DNA of 41,124 bases from Nocardia vaccinii NBRC 15922 (GTDB lineage Bacteria; Actinomycetota; Actinomycetes; Mycobacteriales; Mycobacteriaceae): assembly GCF_001613305.1 (NCBI RefSeq), contig NZ_BDCC01000003.1, forward strand, positions 1-41,124. Reading direction: 5' to 3'. This document shows, one piece after another, positions 7,745-15,553 of this stretch. Under the pieces are notes generated by a model that saw only the letters and a program-made list of their open reading frames with translations, searched no databases and was not told where the DNA came from. Numbering within the stretch: position 1 is the stretch's first letter; each line of letters starts with the position of its first letter. Position numbers and translations under genes: made by a program.

Positions 7745-8782
7745 TTACTTCGCGCTGACGGACTTGCCCGCGGATCTCAGGTCGTTGCAGGCTTCCACGA
7801 CGCGCTCGGCCATCGAGGTCTCGGCCTTCTTCAGGTAGCTGCGCGGGTCATAGGTCTTCTTGTTGCCGACCTCGCCGTCGATCTTCAGCACACCGTCGTA
7901 GTTGGCGAACATGTGACCCGCGATCGGGCGGGTGAACGCGTACTGGGTGTCGGTGTCGACGTTCATCTTCACCACGCCGAACTTCAGCGAATCGTCGATC
8001 TCCGACTTCAGCGAGCCCGACCCGCCGTGGAAGACGAAATCGAACGGCTTGGAGCCGTCCGGCAGGCCCAGCTTGGCCGAGGCCACCCGCTGGCCCTCGG
8101 CGAGCACCTCGGGCTTCAGCACCACATTGCCCGGCTTGTACACACCGTGCACATTGCCGAACGTCGCGGCGAGCAGGTACTTGCCGTTCTCCCCGGCGCC
8201 CAGCGCGTCGATCGTCTTCACGAAGTCGTCCGGCGAGGTGTAGAGCTTCTCGTTGATCTCGGCCTCGACGCCGTCCTCCTCACCGCCGACGACGCCGATC
8301 TCGACCTCGAGGATGATGTTCGCCGCCGCGGTCTGCTCGAGGAGCTCTCCGGCAATTTTCAAGTTCTCGTCGATCGGGATGGCCGAACCGTCCCACATGT
8401 GCGACTGGAACAGCGGGTGCTGCCCGGCCTTCACCCGCTCCTGGGAGATGGCGATCAGCGGGCGGACGAAGCCGTCCAGCTTGTCCTTGGGGCAGTGATC
8501 GGTGTGCAGCGCGATGGTCACGTCGTACTTCGCAGCGATCACGTGTGCGAACTCCGCCAGCGCGACCGCGCCGGTCACCATATCCTTCACACCCTGACCG
8601 GAACCGAATTCGGCTCCGCCGGTGGAGAACTGGATGATGCCGTCACTGCCGGCCTCGGCGAAACCGCGGATCGCTGCGTTGATCGTCTCCGACGACGTGC
8701 AGTTGATCGCGGGGAATGCGAAGGAGTTCTCTTTGGCCCGACCGAGCATCTCGGCGTAGACCTCCGGAGTCGCGATGGGCAC
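7745..8782 (-). CDS. fba: Class II fructose-bisphosphate aldolase
   Basis: This 345-residue protein splits fructose 1,6-bisphosphate into glyceraldehyde 3-phosphate and dihydroxyacetone phosphate in glycolysis, and runs in reverse for gluconeogenesis. It has the class II zinc motif HTDHCPK at 93-99, the second zinc-ligand region LEVEIGVVGGEEDG (Glu-rich), NVHGVYKPG with another zinc His, and the phosphate-binding loops FHGGSGS and KMNVDTDTQ. Length and sequence are close to the mycobacterial enzyme (Rv0363c). It starts at ATG 8782 and is divergent from the DedA pair. A stable stem follows the stop. The position next to a DedA gene matches the mycobacterial order, although no mgtE gene lies between it and the Rv0361-like gene here. 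Confidence 0.97.
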   Translation of the reverse strand: MPIATPEVYAEMLGRAKENSFAFPAINCTSSETINAAIRGFAEAGSDGIIQFSTGGAEFGSGQGVKDMVTGAVALAEFAHVIAAKYDVTIALHTDHCPKDKLDGFVRPLIAISQERVKAGQHPLFQSHMWDGSAIPIDENLKIAGELLEQTAAANIILEVEIGVVGGEEDGVEAEINEKLYTSPDDFVKTIDALGAGENGKYLLAATFGNVHGVYKPGNVVLKPEVLAEGQRVASAKLGLPDGSKPFDFVFHGGSGSLKSEIDDSLKFGVVKMNVDTDTQYAFTRPIAGHMFANYDGVLKIDGEVGNKKTYDPRSYLKKAETSMAERVVEACNDLRSAGKSVSAK

Positions 8783-8944
8783 TGCAGTGACCTCCGTGGT
8801 GTGAAGAAACAGATCTGTCCTCTACTACCCTAGGGTGCCGGGTCACCACACCGGAAGGTGGTACCGCCGTGCGCGCGGCGAGCTCGGACCTCGGACCACC
8901 GCAAATTCGGCGCGGGTCGGTGTGATAGCGAAAGGGCCGGTACT

Positions 8945-9667
8945 GTGGGGGCCGTGACCGCGCTGGCCATTACCGACGTTCTCGCGAGCAGCTCCGGAAT
9001 AAAGGGGCTGCTCGATCCCGTGCATCTGCTCACGGATACACCGCTGAAGCACGCCGTGCTGCCGGCCATCATGGTCATCGTCTTCATCGAAACGGGCCTG
9101 CTGTTCCCCGTCCTGCCCGGTGATTCGCTGCTGTTCACGGGCGGAATGCTGGCGGTGCACGATCCGCATCCGGTATCGATCTGGGTGCTGGTGCCCGCCG
9201 TCGCGCTCACCGCCATCGCGGGCGATCAGTGTGCCTATTGGATCGGGCGGGCCATCGGCCCGGCGCTGTTCCACAAGGAGGACGGTCGGTTCTTCAAGCA
9301 GCGCTACGTCACCGAGACGCACGCGTTCTTCGAGAAGTACGGGCCCAAGACGATCATCCTGGGCCGGTTCGTGCCGATCGTGCGCACCTTCATGCCGGTT
9401 CTCGCGGGCGTGTCCAGGATGGACTACCGCAAGTTCCTGACCTTCGACATCGTCGGCGGTATCGCGTGGGGTGGCGGCGTCACGATTCTGGGCGCTCTGC
9501 TGGGCAACGTGTCGTTCGTCCGAAACCACATCGAGGCGATCTTCATGCTGATCGTGATCGTCTCGATCCTGCCGGGCATCATCTCGGTCGCCAAGAAGCT
9601 CCGCAATCACGAGCCCGTGCTCGAGATCGAACCCGAAGTTGTTCCGACGAACGAATCCTTGCGCTGA
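8945..9667 (+). CDS. DedA-family membrane protein (first of tandem pair)
   Basis: The product is about 239 residues of the DedA/VTT family, polytopic inner-membrane proteins tied to lipid flipping and membrane homeostasis (undecaprenyl phosphate or phospholipid recycling). Family marks are ETGLLFPVLPGDSLLFTGG near the first re-entrant region and GRFVPIVRTFMPVLAG in the second, the latter with the conserved Arg and Pro. Start choice: the GTG at 8945 has AAAGGG at 8931-8936 with eight-base spacing; the GTG at 8954 is possible, and frames from 8858 lack a ribosome site. It is divergent from fba, as in M. tuberculosis (Rv0363c/Rv0364). The stop at 9667 lies only a few bases before the second DedA gene, so the two are probably one transcript. 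Confidence 0.88.
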   Translation: MGAVTALAITDVLASSSGIKGLLDPVHLLTDTPLKHAVLPAIMVIVFIETGLLFPVLPGDSLLFTGGMLAVHDPHPVSIWVLVPAVALTAIAGDQCAYWIGRAIGPALFHKEDGRFFKQRYVTETHAFFEKYGPKTIILGRFVPIVRTFMPVLAGVSRMDYRKFLTFDIVGGIAWGGGVTILGALLGNVSFVRNHIEAIFMLIVIVSILPGIISVAKKLRNHEPVLEIEPEVVPTNESLR

Positions 9668-9671
9668 CACA

Positions 9672-10373
9672 TTGCCGAACACCCCGCTCAACCTCGCACT
9701 CGGCGGTATGGAACCGCTGGATTCCGCCGGGCCGCTGCTGGTATGGACCGTCGTACTGATCTTCGTATTCCTCGAATGCGCCCTGATCATCGGCCTGTTC
9801 CTGCCCGGTGACTCGATGCTGCTCACCGCCGGAATCGTGCTCGCCTCGCATGAGACCGGCAGCACCCAGGTGTGGGGGCTGGCCGTGGGCACGATGATCG
9901 CCGCGATCGCGGGCAATCAGGTGGGGTACGTCATCGGGCACCGCACCGGGCATCGACTGGTGGCCCGTCGCGACGGGCGCTACATCAATTCCCGCAATCT
10001 CGCGCGGGTCACCGCGATGTTGCATCGGCACGGTTTCCTGGCGGTACTGGTGGCGCGCTGGATTCCCTGGGTGCGCACGCTGTGCCCGCTGGTGGCCGGC
10101 GCCGCGCGGATGGATCACCGCCGCTACACCGTCGCCAGCACGGTCGGCGCGATCATCTGGGCTCCGGTGCTGCTGCTGATCGGCTTCTACGCGGGCGGAT
10201 TCCTGGGCAGGGTGTCCTGGCTCATGCCGACCGTGATCGGGTCCCTGGTCGCCTGCCTGATCATCGGGACCGTGCTGGGCATCCGACAGTACCGGGTGGA
10301 AATGTCGCGTCCCGCCGAGGAATTCGATCTCGATCGGCCCGAAACCGTATGCGTCGAGGGCGAGACCCGCTGA
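9672..10373 (+). CDS. DedA-family membrane protein (second of tandem pair)
   Basis: This second DedA/VTT protein (about 233 residues) carries IIGLFLPGDSMLLTAG and ARWIPWVRTLCPLVAG, the two conserved family segments, with hydrophobic spans on either side and a short charged C-terminal tail. It is clearly diverged from its upstream neighbour, so this is an old pair, not a fresh duplication. The start is uncertain: TTG at 9672 gives an N-terminus ending LALGGMEPLD as in relatives; ATG at 9708 would remove 12 residues. Neither has a strong ribosome site, consistent with translational coupling to the gene that stops at 9667. It ends 12 bp from the stop of the convergent GH76-like gene. Confidence 0.87.
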   Translation: MPNTPLNLALGGMEPLDSAGPLLVWTVVLIFVFLECALIIGLFLPGDSMLLTAGIVLASHETGSTQVWGLAVGTMIAAIAGNQVGYVIGHRTGHRLVARRDGRYINSRNLARVTAMLHRHGFLAVLVARWIPWVRTLCPLVAGAARMDHRRYTVASTVGAIIWAPVLLLIGFYAGGFLGRVSWLMPTVIGSLVACLIIGTVLGIRQYRVEMSRPAEEFDLDRPETVCVEGETR

Positions 10374-10385
10374 TCGTCCGTGCGC

Positions 10386-11582
10386 TCAGAGTCCGGCGGC
10401 GGTCACCGTGTGCGCGGCCTCCATCAGCATCCATCCCGACAGCTGCACGGACAGATCCCGTTCCGGGGTGCGCGAGGGTGTGACCGATCCGTTCGAGGTG
10501 AATTTCGCCGCCCCCGCGGTGCCGACGGGCAGCTGCGCCGGATCGGTCCAGACGTCGCCGAACAGCGGCTCACCCTCCACCTCGAGCCGATGGTCCCAGG
10601 CCGCACGAGCCGATGCCGTCACGATCGAGGCGGCCTGCAGCCGGATCTGCACTCGTTCGGCATCCTCGCCGGGCAGCAGTAAGGCCACCAACGCCAGGTA
10701 ACGCACCAGAATTCCGTTGAACAGCCCGCCGTCGCCGCCGCTGCCGCCGGTGACGACGCCGTGGTCGGTCATCTGCTCCGCGACCGCGGCGAGCAGTCTC
10801 CGCACCCGGTCAACATGCGCGGATTCGCCCGTGTGCAAAGCCAATTCGGTTTCCAGGCCGAGGACCACGCCCTGACAGTAGGTGAAGACGTTGCGCTCCA
10901 CCCGATTCGAGGGCAGGTGCACACCGTCCAGGATCAGGCCGGTCTCGCGGTCGCGCAGATTCGTATCCAGCCAGTCGGCGATCTCCGCCGCCCGCGTGTA
11001 GCGGCCGAATCGGGCCAGGGCGATGGCGGCCGGACCGTTGGCCGGTGCGTTGAAGTAATCCGCGCCCTTCCGCCACGGGAGTGCGCCGATCCGCGGCTGC
11101 CAGCCGGAGGTCAGCGCCTTCTCCAGCGCGACGAGGCCGCCGCGTGCGTCGGTGACGCCGCGGATGCGCTCGGCGCGCTGCAGGGCCAGCGCCAACCAGG
11201 CCATATCGTCGTAGTAGTTGTTGGTCCAGCCGGTGATGTTGCGCAGCCGGTGCCCGCGAGCCAGGGCCGCGACGCGACGCACCCGGGCCGCGGTGGGCTC
11301 GCGGTTGGCGGCGTCGACCGCGCAGTCGATGAGGTGCGCCTGCCACCAGTAGTTCCAGGTGAGGAACAGGCGCTCGCGCGGCAACGAGGGCCAGCCGACG
11401 ACACCGAGTTCGGTTCCCGGAATGCCCCACAACCTGCGCAAATCGCGTGACACGATCGCGGACTCGGCCAAATCGGCCCGGCGCGACCACTCAGCGGCCG
11501 TCGGATCGGCCGCCGCACCGGACGCGCCCCGGGCGCGCGCGGATCTGGGCACATCGTCGCTGGACGCACTCATGCGGTCCAT
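10386..11582 (-). CDS. Glycoside hydrolase family 76-like protein (Rv0365c-like)
   Basis: The 398-residue product resembles GH76 (alpha-1,6-mannanase-type, (alpha/alpha)6 barrel). The segment GWTNNYYDDMAWLALAL at 118-134 carries the adjacent Asp pair (125-126) that serves as catalytic residues in the family. LFLTWNYWWQAHLID and NVFTYCQGVVLGLE are further conserved pieces. No signal peptide is visible, so the protein appears cytoplasmic, and a role on mannan-containing envelope glycans would be inference. M. tuberculosis has a relative (Rv0365c) at the same place beside DedA. An ATG at 11573 is an alternative start three codons in. The gene converges on the DedA pair. Confidence 0.85.
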   Translation of the reverse strand: MDRMSASSDDVPRSARARGASGAAADPTAAEWSRRADLAESAIVSRDLRRLWGIPGTELGVVGWPSLPRERLFLTWNYWWQAHLIDCAVDAANREPTAARVRRVAALARGHRLRNITGWTNNYYDDMAWLALALQRAERIRGVTDARGGLVALEKALTSGWQPRIGALPWRKGADYFNAPANGPAAIALARFGRYTRAAEIADWLDTNLRDRETGLILDGVHLPSNRVERNVFTYCQGVVLGLETELALHTGESAHVDRVRRLLAAVAEQMTDHGVVTGGSGGDGGLFNGILVRYLALVALLLPGEDAERVQIRLQAASIVTASARAAWDHRLEVEGEPLFGDVWTDPAQLPVGTAGAAKFTSNGSVTPSRTPERDLSVQLSGWMLMEAAHTVTAAGL

Positions 11583-11656
11583 GTTGCCAGCAGAACGCCT
11601 GTTTTCGCGCCCGATTTGTTACTCAACCGTCTCGTATCCGCGATCGGTAGGGAGGT

Positions 11657-12310
11657 TCACCAAGCCCGGTTCAGATCGGCGTGCTGGGCGATCCAGGTGT
11701 GCATGGCGATCCCGGCCGCGACCCCGGCGTTGATACTGCGCGTGGAACCGAACTGCGCGATCGAGACGGTCATGGCCGCGGCGGACTTCGCCTGATCGGT
11801 GACCCCGGGCCCTTCCTGCCCGAACAGCAGCAGACAGTTGCGCGGCAGTCGCACCGTCTCCAACGGGACCGCGCCGGGAACGTTGTCGACCGCGACGACC
11901 ACCAGATCCGCGCGTTCGGCGAACTCCAGCAGTCCGGCGATATCGGCGTGATGTTCGATGTGCTGATACCGATCGGTCACCATCGCACCCCGCCGATTCC
12001 AGCGCCGCCGACCGACGATGTGCACCGCCGCCGCGGCGAACGCGTTGGCGGTGCGGACCACGGTGCCGATATTCGCGTCGTGCCCGAAATTCTCGATCGC
12101 GACATGGAGTTCGTGCCTGCGCCGATCGATGTCGGCGACGATCGCCTCCCGCGTCCAGTACCGGTACGCGTCCACGACGTTGCGCCGATCCCCCTCGGCC
12201 AGCAACTCCGGATCCAGCCGCGCGTCCTCCGGCGGCTCGGTGCCGAACTCCCGCACCCAAGGCCCGACCCCGTGCGGATGCTCACCCCATTCGGTGGGCC
12301 CGGGCTCCAT
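11657..12310 (-). CDS. SpoU/TrmH-family RNA 2'-O-ribose methyltransferase
   Basis: This 217-residue protein has the three SPOUT motifs: NIGTVVRTANAF (motif 1), LLLFGQEGPGV (motif 2) and SINAGVAAGIAM (motif 3), which form the trefoil knot that binds S-adenosylmethionine. Such enzymes methylate a ribose 2'-OH in tRNA or rRNA; the exact target cannot be read from sequence. An N-terminal extension of about 65 residues precedes the knot domain. M. tuberculosis Rv0380c is the likely counterpart and also lies near pyrE. The ATG at 12310 is immediately downstream of dispersed repeat copy 2, so the element must lie in or overlap this gene's leader. Confidence 0.92.
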   Translation of the reverse strand: MEPGPTEWGEHPHGVGPWVREFGTEPPEDARLDPELLAEGDRRNVVDAYRYWTREAIVADIDRRRHELHVAIENFGHDANIGTVVRTANAFAAAAVHIVGRRRWNRRGAMVTDRYQHIEHHADIAGLLEFAERADLVVVAVDNVPGAVPLETVRLPRNCLLLFGQEGPGVTDQAKSAAAMTVSIAQFGSTRSINAGVAAGIAMHTWIAQHADLNRAW

Positions 12311-12316
12311 CTTCTG

Positions 12317-12476
12317 CCTCCGCTTCGCTCCGGCGGGGCCGCGGCCCCCCGAGGGCCGATTCTTCCCTCCTCCGCTTCGCTCCCCCGCTCCGTCGGTCCG
12401 GAATCGATCCGGGCCGCGGCCTTGGAGTCGGCGTTGTCCGGAGTGGGCGAAACTCGGTTGTCCCGGTCTTCACCTG
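12317..12476 (+). repeat. Dispersed intergenic repeat, copy 2
   Basis: This ~160-bp element aligns with 5715-5861. It starts with the same TCCGCTTCGCTCCGG (12319-12333), has the GGCCC...GGGCC hairpin (12343-12357), GTCGGCGTTG (12427-12436) and ACTCGGT. It differs mainly by an extra ~13 bp that repeats the TCCGCTTCGCTCC core (from 12371). Like copy 1, it lies between a minus-strand gene on its left and a plus-strand gene on its right, in the same orientation. Confidence 0.8.
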
Positions 12477-12632
12477 CTCGACCCTGCACCTTAGCCGGTC
12501 CGGAATCGACTCGCGCCGCGGGATCGATGCGCCGACCCGCCGGCCTGGGTGATAATGCTGGTGAGGGCGCATTTCCCGCCCCGGACGGGCGAGCCGGCAC
12601 TACTACTCTGGAAGTTGGTGTGGAGGTGGGTC
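12477..12632 (+). promoter_or_regulatory. Promoter/leader of the two-TM protein gene
   Basis: TGATAAT at 12550-12556 resembles a -10 element, though no good -35 was found. A short inverted repeat, GCCC-CGGAC-GGGC, lies at about 12580-12592. GGAGGT at 12622-12627 is a strong ribosome site five bases before the GTG at 12633. These together favour that GTG over the in-frame GTG/ATG at 12549/12555, which would fall on the -10-like sequence. Confidence 0.45.
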
Positions 12633-13079
12633 GTGAACCACGCTCGGATACTTCGTACGGTACTCGGTGTGACCGTCGGGTACCTGGTCCTGCTCTCTGT
12701 GTGGCTGGGGTGGATAGTGCAGCACACCCAGCCGGGGACGGTGGTACTCCAGATGGTGGCGCTGGTGGGGTTGTTCGGATCCTGTGTCGGCTTGGGAATG
12801 CTCTACGCGCAGCGCCCCTCGCACAGTGATCGGAAGTTGTTACGGCACGGGCTGGAAGGGTGGGCGGTGATCGAGGCCGTCCATCCGCTCGCGCACACCG
12901 ACCACCACACCGAACTCACCGAACTGGATCTCGAACTGAACGTGCCGGGGTCCGAAACCTACCGCGGCACCATCGTTTTCGACGTCGCGCCGATCGATCG
13001 CCCGCGGATCGCGGTCGGCGAGACGATCTCGATCCGCGTCGACCCGGCCGACCGGGACCGAATCATCCTGTGCCTGTGA
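12633..13079 (+). CDS. Hypothetical two-TM membrane protein
   Basis: From the GTG at 12633 the product is 148 residues. Two hydrophobic helices (about residues 10-30, LGVTVGYLVLLSVWLGWIV, and 38-58, LQMVALVGLFGSCVGLGML) form a hairpin with a short outside loop. A cytoplasmic-looking domain of about 85 residues follows, rich in beta-prone sequence (EGWAVIEAV, TIVFDVAPID, ETISIRVDP), ending VDPADRDRIILCL. This tail resembles the small DUF3592/NfeD-like beta domains that end in a 'vdP.d' turn, but I cannot assign a family with confidence. The gene is isolated: divergent from the SpoU gene and convergent with the YhhN gene, with a strong hairpin just after its stop. Confidence 0.65.
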   Translation: MNHARILRTVLGVTVGYLVLLSVWLGWIVQHTQPGTVVLQMVALVGLFGSCVGLGMLYAQRPSHSDRKLLRHGLEGWAVIEAVHPLAHTDHHTELTELDLELNVPGSETYRGTIVFDVAPIDRPRIAVGETISIRVDPADRDRIILCL

Positions 13080-13084
13080 GGGAT

Positions 13085-13104
13085 ACGCTCGCTCACGCGA
13101 GCGT
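13085..13104. terminator. Bidirectional hairpin between convergent genes
   Basis: ACGCTCGC (13085-13092) and GCGAGCGT (13097-13104) form a perfect 8-bp stem with a TCAC loop, six bases after the two-TM gene stop and 20 bases from the YhhN gene stop. It is a compact, GC-rich terminator-like structure without a U-tract. Confidence 0.6.
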
Positions 13105-13124
13105 GCGCGAATCGGCCGAGGCGA

Positions 13125-13811
13125 TCACCGTTCATGAACCCGGGAATCGGCCAGCAGGAACTGCGCGGCGGCATAGGTTCCCAGGATGACGCCCTCACTG
13201 ATCCGCCGAGCGCGCGAGGTGCGAACGAACAGTCGGCGCAGCACGATCAGCCCGTCCGAGAGCGTGAACAGCAGCGCGCCCGATGCCAGGCGACTACGCG
13301 GATCGGACGACGGAAGTACCATCCCCGCAACGTTTTCCGCGCCCGGAGCAAGACCGGGATCCGAGGCGAGCACCGCGGCCGTGCCGAGCGTCGCACCGTA
13401 GGCGCTCAACGGAATCGCGATCCGGGGCGCCCGGACTCGCAGCAGCGCACCGGCTCCCGCCCAGGCCACGATCCGGGGCAGCGCCACGGCGACCCGCGGC
13501 CGCGCGCCACGCCGCCACCACAGCGCCGAATATCCCGCCTGCATCACCGCGAACGCGCTCGCACCCGCGACCAGGCGGCGATCATCGTCCGGATCGATCA
13601 GCAGCACATCGCCCACCGTCGCGGCGGCCAGCGAGCCGAGCAGCAATCGCCGATCGGCCGGCGCGAGCGCATCGCCCGCGGACACGACATCGGCGGCCAG
13701 CAGCGGCATCATCGCGGGCTTGCCGACCCACTGCAGCCGGTCGCGTCCGGTAACCGCACCGGCCACGGTCAGTGCGGCCGCCGCCAGATAGGCCACTCGG
13801 AACGGCCGCAT
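13125..13811 (-). CDS. YhhN/TMEM86-family (lysoplasmalogenase-like) membrane protein
   Basis: The 228-residue product is highly hydrophobic with about seven or eight predicted spans. Family marks of YhhN/TMEM86 are GKPAMMPLLA early, TVGDVLLIDPDDD, ASAFAVMQAGYSALW in the middle and IPLSAYGATLGTA later. Animal TMEM86 proteins hydrolyse the vinyl-ether bond of lysoplasmalogens; bacterial members are mostly uncharacterised, so a lipid-hydrolase role is only a family hint. Its ATG overlaps the fabH stop as TGATG (13813-13809), which implies translational coupling to fabH. A hairpin at 13085-13104 would end the transcript. Confidence 0.85.
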   Translation of the reverse strand: MRPFRVAYLAAAALTVAGAVTGRDRLQWVGKPAMMPLLAADVVSAGDALAPADRRLLLGSLAAATVGDVLLIDPDDDRRLVAGASAFAVMQAGYSALWWRRGARPRVAVALPRIVAWAGAGALLRVRAPRIAIPLSAYGATLGTAAVLASDPGLAPGAENVAGMVLPSSDPRSRLASGALLFTLSDGLIVLRRLFVRTSRARRISEGVILGTYAAAQFLLADSRVHER

Positions 13812-14866
13812 CAGAAGCTCGGCTCGCGCGGTGCGGGCGGCAGCCGGACCACCTGACCGGCATAGCTCAACCCGGCGCCGAAACCGAGCAGCAGGGCCAG
13901 CTGACCCCCCTTGGCCCGACCGCTGACCAGCATCTCCTCCATTGCCAGCGGGATCGAGGCCGCCGAGGTGTTCCCGGTGTTCTCGATATCGTTGGCCATC
14001 GGAATATCGTCGGCCAGACCGAGATTCTTGCGCATCAGCTCGTTGATCCGGGCGTTGGCCTGGTGCGGGACGAAGATCTCGATATCCTCCTTGGCCACCC
14101 CGGACACCTCGAGCGCCGAGGACAACGCCCGCGGCAGCGTGACCGCGGCCCACCGGAACACCCGCGGCCCCTCCATCCGCAGCGACATCCGGCCCACCGG
14201 ATCGGTCTCGGGATCCGCGCCCTGCAACGCCTGTGCCTTGTCCATGTACGCGAGGAAATCGACGTTCTGGGCGATGGCCCCGGCATTCTCGCCGTCACTG
14301 CCCCACACCGTCGGGGAGATCGCGTTCTCCTCGCTGGGCCCGACCACGACCGCACCGGCGCCGTCGCCGAAAATCATCGCGGTGCCGCGATCGGCCGGGT
14401 CCAGGCCGACGGTCATCGTCTCGGCCCCGATCACCAGGATGTAATCGGCCGAACCGGCCCGGATCATATCCGCCGCCACCCCGATCCCGTAGCCGAAACC
14501 GCCGCAGCCCGAGGTCAGATCGAACGCCGGGACACCGTTCATCCCCAGGTCGTACGCGACGCTCGGCGCACCGTGCGGGGTCAGCTTCAACCAGCTCGAA
14601 CTGGCCAGCACCAGCGCGCCGATCCGGGAGCGATCGACACCGCTGTTGACTATCGCGCGCTCGCCCGCCGCGGCCGCTATCGTGCGCAACGTCTCGTCGC
14701 CGCTGATCCAGCGCCGGTTGCGAATTCCGGTGCGCTCGTAGATCCATTCCGGGGTGGAATCGAGCACTTCGCACACCTCGGCGTTGCTGACTATCCGGGT
14801 GGGTCGGTAAGCGCCGATGCCGAGCATCGCGACGTTCTCACGCCTCTTGTTCACCGCAATGCTCAC
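13811..14866 (-). CDS. fabH: 3-oxoacyl-ACP synthase III (KAS III)
   Basis: KAS III condenses an acyl-CoA starter with malonyl-ACP and, in mycolate producers, links FAS-I products to FAS-II elongation. Counting from the GTG at 14866 (351 residues), the catalytic triad is Cys121 (DLTSGCGGFGYG), His268 (VPHQANARI) and Asn299 (ENTGNTSAAS); MLGIGAYRP near the N-terminus and FGAGLSYAGQVVR at the end are typical of actinobacterial FabH. The start is uncertain: in-frame TTG 14905, GTG 14854 and ATG 14827 also exist and none has a strong ribosome site. It is downstream of pyrE on the same strand (gap ~90 bp) and overlaps the YhhN gene by one base. With the HadAB fusion it supplies a second FAS-II-type activity in the window. 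Confidence 0.92.
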   Translation of the reverse strand: MSIAVNKRRENVAMLGIGAYRPTRIVSNAEVCEVLDSTPEWIYERTGIRNRRWISGDETLRTIAAAAGERAIVNSGVDRSRIGALVLASSSWLKLTPHGAPSVAYDLGMNGVPAFDLTSGCGGFGYGIGVAADMIRAGSADYILVIGAETMTVGLDPADRGTAMIFGDGAGAVVVGPSEENAISPTVWGSDGENAGAIAQNVDFLAYMDKAQALQGADPETDPVGRMSLRMEGPRVFRWAAVTLPRALSSALEVSGVAKEDIEIFVPHQANARINELMRKNLGLADDIPMANDIENTGNTSAASIPLAMEEMLVSGRAKGGQLALLLGFGAGLSYAGQVVRLPPAPREPSF

Positions 14867-14957
14867 CACAGGCGACTCACACGACCCTTCAACCACACTG
14901 TTCAACCGGAGACCAGCGTCAAGGCTAACCCAGTGCCAACAGTGTCGGATGCCCCAG

Positions 14958-15503
14958 TCACCCGAGGGCGAGATCCTTCAGCCCGAGGATCGATCGGTAT
15001 TCCAGCCCCTCCGCGGCGATCACCTGATCGGCCCCGGTCTCCCGGTCCACGACCGTCGCCACGCCGACCACCGTCGCCCCGGCCTCGCGCAACGCGCGCA
15101 CCGCGGTGAGCGGGGAATTGCCGGTCGTGGTGGTGTCCTCCACCACGAGTACCCGCTTACCGGTGATGTCCGGCCCCTCGATCTGCCGCTGCATGCCGTG
15201 CGTCTTGGCGGCCTTGCGCACCACGAACGCGTCCACCGGGCGGCCGGGTGCGTGCATCACCGCAACGGCCACCGGATCGGCGCCCATGGTGAGCCCGCCG
15301 ACCGCATCGAACTCCCAGTCGGATACCAACTCGCGCAACAACTTTCCGATCAGGGGCGCGGCCTGGTGATGTAGCGTCGCGCGGCGCAGGTCGACGTAGT
15401 AGTCGGCCTCCTTACCCGAAGACAGGGTGACCCGGCCGTGTACGACGGCCAGTTCCCGTACCAACTCGGCCAGTCTGTCCCGGTCGGTGGTCGATTCGAT
15501 CAT
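14958..15503 (-). CDS. pyrE: Orotate phosphoribosyltransferase
   Basis: PyrE joins orotate to PRPP to form orotidine 5'-phosphate in pyrimidine synthesis. The PRPP-binding signature VLVVEDTTTTGNSPLTAV is intact, the flexible loop VRKAAKTHGMQ and the N-terminal RVTLSSGKEADYYVDLRR are present, and 181 residues is a usual length. I chose ATG 15503, with AAAGGA about 13 bases upstream; an in-frame TTG at 15557 would overlap the preceding gene and add a non-conserved tail. It lies between the short-chain dehydrogenase (upstream) and fabH (downstream), all on the minus strand. M. tuberculosis pyrE (Rv0382c) sits likewise between Rv0380c and clpB. Confidence 0.95.
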   Translation of the reverse strand: MIESTTDRDRLAELVRELAVVHGRVTLSSGKEADYYVDLRRATLHHQAAPLIGKLLRELVSDWEFDAVGGLTMGADPVAVAVMHAPGRPVDAFVVRKAAKTHGMQRQIEGPDITGKRVLVVEDTTTTGNSPLTAVRALREAGATVVGVATVVDRETGADQVIAAEGLEYRSILGLKDLALG

Positions 15504-15553
15504 GTTGTGTGCCGTGTCCTTTCTGGTCGACCGGCCGCTGCGGGCCTGGCCGC

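Noticed and set aside
13125..14153. One 342-codon minus-strand frame spanning the YhhN gene and part of fabH
   Set aside because: The upstream part is out of frame with FabH, which is clearly coding; the YhhN family similarity begins at the ATG at 13811.
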